Positions 6,410 to 7,860 of a DNA stretch of 7,860 bases are shown here, one piece after another. Origin of the DNA: Actinomycetes bacterium (GTDB lineage: Bacteria > Actinomycetota > Acidimicrobiia > Acidimicrobiales > Acidimicrobiaceae). Location: positions 1-7,860 of the forward strand of contig JAKAPB010000071.1 of NCBI GenBank assembly GCA_021823045.1, written 5' to 3'. The notes beneath the pieces are model-generated. The model had not been told where the DNA came from. It was given only the letters and a program-made list of their open reading frames with translations, and ran no database searches. Each line of letters begins with the position of its first letter. Positions within the stretch are counted from its first letter, which is position 1. The translations under genes and the position numbers were made by a program.

Positions 6410-7860
6410 GCACTATGGGCTTTGTAACCAACTCGCAGGCCCCCCCAGTGCTTGCCAAAGATGTAGATCGGCGCCGAGGCATCCTTCATCATTGCGAACA
6501 CTCCACCGCCCATGTCCCGCCGGTAGGTCTGTAAGTAGAAGGGCCTCTCGCTCTGTGCTGCGCCGAGGCAAGTCCGATCTGAGAATATCTTTCTGTTTCG
6601 GCAGTTTGCAGCGTTCCATACCGGATCAGGACCTTGTGGTAACGAATACTTTGTGTTGTGAGTCGGAATATATCCATTACGGTCGCTGGCTACTACATAG
6701 GTGATGTTAGTGTCATCCATCGGAGGCTCCTGGACTGCGGGTAAGACCTCGTCTGTGAACTTGGTGAACTTGGTCATGTGCTGGAGGGGGTCTGACCCAG
6801 GGATCGGGACGTAGCTCTCATCAAAGAGCTCTTTTTCGGTTATTCTTCCAGATGTGATCGCTTCCTCAAATATCGTCGATACTCTCTTTGCCTTTTCAAC
6901 CGCTAGGTCGACCATGTCGGAGTCGTCGGTCTTGGCTCCAGAGAGGACGGCCTCCTCGATCAGCCACTCAGAGAGAGTCGTGAGTTCTGAGACCTGATTC
7001 GTGATCTGTCCCAACCTCGTGCTGGTGGAGTTGAACCCGGCCTTTAGGGAATCGTAGGCCATCTCAGCGGTCGAAGAGCGGTCGTGGGTTATCTCGATGA
7101 ACTTGTTTATGCTTCGAATACGAAGTGACAACTCATCTAACTGGCCCTTGACTCGATCAACCCCGGAGAGGATGTTCAAAGATGACTCCTTAGCCATCTC
7201 GGCTTTGGACCTGGCATCCTTGGCTGACTTACCGATATCACCGATGCTCTTGACGAGTGGCGAGATGGTAGATGAGATCGAACCGGCGGCCTTTATGGTC
7301 TCGTCTGATAGGTCCCTGACTGCGTCTGCGATCACCGCGAACCCACGCCCGTGTTCCCCAGCCCTCGCCGCCTCTATGCGGGCATTGAGTGCGAGAATAT
7401 GGGTCTGCTGGGCAATCGAGTCGATGCTCTTGGCAAAGCTCGATATGTTTGCTATCGCTCCATCGAGCTTCTCTAGCTCTGATTCTGCGTGTTCGATCCA
7501 AGTCGCTAGGGCCGTGACGTCTTTTTCCGCTTCCGAGGCGGCTGCGGTTGATTCCCTCATCTCTTCATCAACTAGTGCCGTTGCTGTGAGCAGTGCTTCA
7601 GCGTCGGAGCGAAGGGTTTTATTGCCCTCGGCGATTTCAGCCGTGGTCACACTGAGTTCGGTGAACAGCTCGAGCTGTTCGTTCGAAGTCGTGGAGATAG
7701 CCGATAGATCGCCACCTATTTCAGCGAGCTTGACACCCAAGTCACCAGCAGCGGTGGCTATTGCTGCGATGACCCTCTGGGAGTCCTCCTGTGTTGAAAC
7801 TACTTCTGTTTTTTGGCCCTGTAATCCGTAATTCTCGGAGATAACTTCGTCAACTGTCTG
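6406..7860 (-). CDS. Methyl-accepting chemotaxis protein with C-terminal sensor-like domain (partial)
   Basis: This is the C-terminal 484 residues of a chemoreceptor; the frame is open through the right edge, so N-terminal sensing and membrane parts are not visible. Receptors of this kind control CheA kinase through CheW. The visible part begins in an Ala/Glu/Ser-rich helical coiled coil. The signalling hairpin follows at about 7430-7310: [20 protein letters not shown], then [20 protein letters not shown], close to the canonical [29 protein letters not shown]. Helix continues to about 6900. A separate domain of about 160 residues (about 6900-6418) then ends the protein, with [54 protein letters not shown] and [12 protein letters not shown] recall very similar tails in many proteobacterial receptors. 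A TTG at 7738-7740 is only an internal Leu codon. Confidence 0.94.
   Translation of the reverse strand, partial: QTVDEVISENYGLQGQKTEVVSTQEDSQRVIAAIATAAGDLGVKLAEIGGDLSAISTTSNEQLELFTELSVTTAEIAEGNKTLRSDAEALLTATALVDEEMRESTAAASEAEKDVTALATWIEHAESELEKLDGAIANISSFAKSIDSIAQQTHILALNARIEAARAGEHGRGFAVIADAVRDLSDETIKAAGSISSTISPLVKSIGDIGKSAKDARSKAEMAKESSLNILSGVDRVKGQLDELSLRIRSINKFIEITHDRSSTAEMAYDSLKAGFNSTSTRLGQITNQVSELTTLSEWLIEEAVLSGAKTDDSDMVDLAVEKAKRVSTIFEEAITSGRITEKELFDESYVPIPGSDPLQHMTKFTKFTDEVLPAVQEPPMDDTNITYVVASDRNGYIPTHNTKYSLPQGPDPVWNAANCRNRKIFSDRTCLGAAQSERPFYLQTYRRDMGGGVFAMMKDASAPIYIFGKHWGGLRVGYKAHSA

Noticed and set aside
6258..6704. Plus-strand open frame of 148 codons with an ATG start
   Set aside because: Most of it is antisense to the conserved C-terminal domain of the chemoreceptor. 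The translation is rich in Arg, Ser and Cys without any recognisable motif.
7738..7740. TTG as the start of the chemoreceptor
   Set aside because: The same minus-strand frame stays open for 40 more codons to the window edge and the helical pattern continues, so the TTG is an internal Leu codon.
7097..7831. Long plus-strand open frame of 244 codons opposite the chemoreceptor
   Set aside because: It lies wholly antisense to the signalling hairpin, whose canonical motifs prove the minus strand is coding. Its Ser/Ala-rich composition is what antisense of a helical Ala/Glu/Ser protein gives.

Overview
The window is an ordinary chromosomal housekeeping segment with a less ordinary right-hand end. 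Base composition is close to balanced by eye, and starts are often GTG or TTG. The gene order is: small membrane protein of DUF948 type, second tiny membrane protein, alaS, ruvX, mltG, aroE. This order is a known actinobacterial synteny block. Moderate GC together with that order and a chemotaxis receptor would fit an acidimicrobial actinobacterium better than a high-GC streptomycete or mycobacterium. That placement is inference from gene order and sequence style, not a database result.

Left end (1-835): a possible C-terminal tail of an upstream gene, then two overlapping small genes for single-pass membrane proteins. A compact hairpin with a T-rich tail (785-804) closes this unit. A candidate promoter starts in the hairpin's 3' edge and would begin transcription only a few bases before alaS.

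Centre (845-6120): four genes on the plus strand. alaS encodes complete alanyl-tRNA synthetase with catalytic, editing and C-Ala parts. ruvX (yqgF) follows after 11 bp and encodes a Holliday-junction-resolvase-like nuclease. mltG follows after 4 bp and encodes the membrane-anchored endolytic murein transglycosylase, here with a long acidic cytoplasmic tail. aroE follows after about 90 bp with its own strong ribosome binding site; its Lys/Asp catalytic pair is intact but several family-conserved positions differ, including the usual shikimate-binding Gln. The block links translation, nucleic-acid processing, cell-wall elongation and aromatic biosynthesis. The first three genes look co-transcribed.

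Right end (6121-7860): about 285 bp after aroE hold no intact gene. They do contain a 52-codon open frame with coding-like composition but no good start, which I read as a possible gene remnant. Converging on it from the minus strand is a methyl-accepting chemotaxis protein that runs off the right edge. Its signalling hairpin is followed by an additional conserved soluble domain of about 160 residues at the extreme C-terminus, the most interesting protein feature in the window. I see no RNA genes, CRISPR, insertion sequences or attachment sites, and no convincing undescribed multi-gene system.
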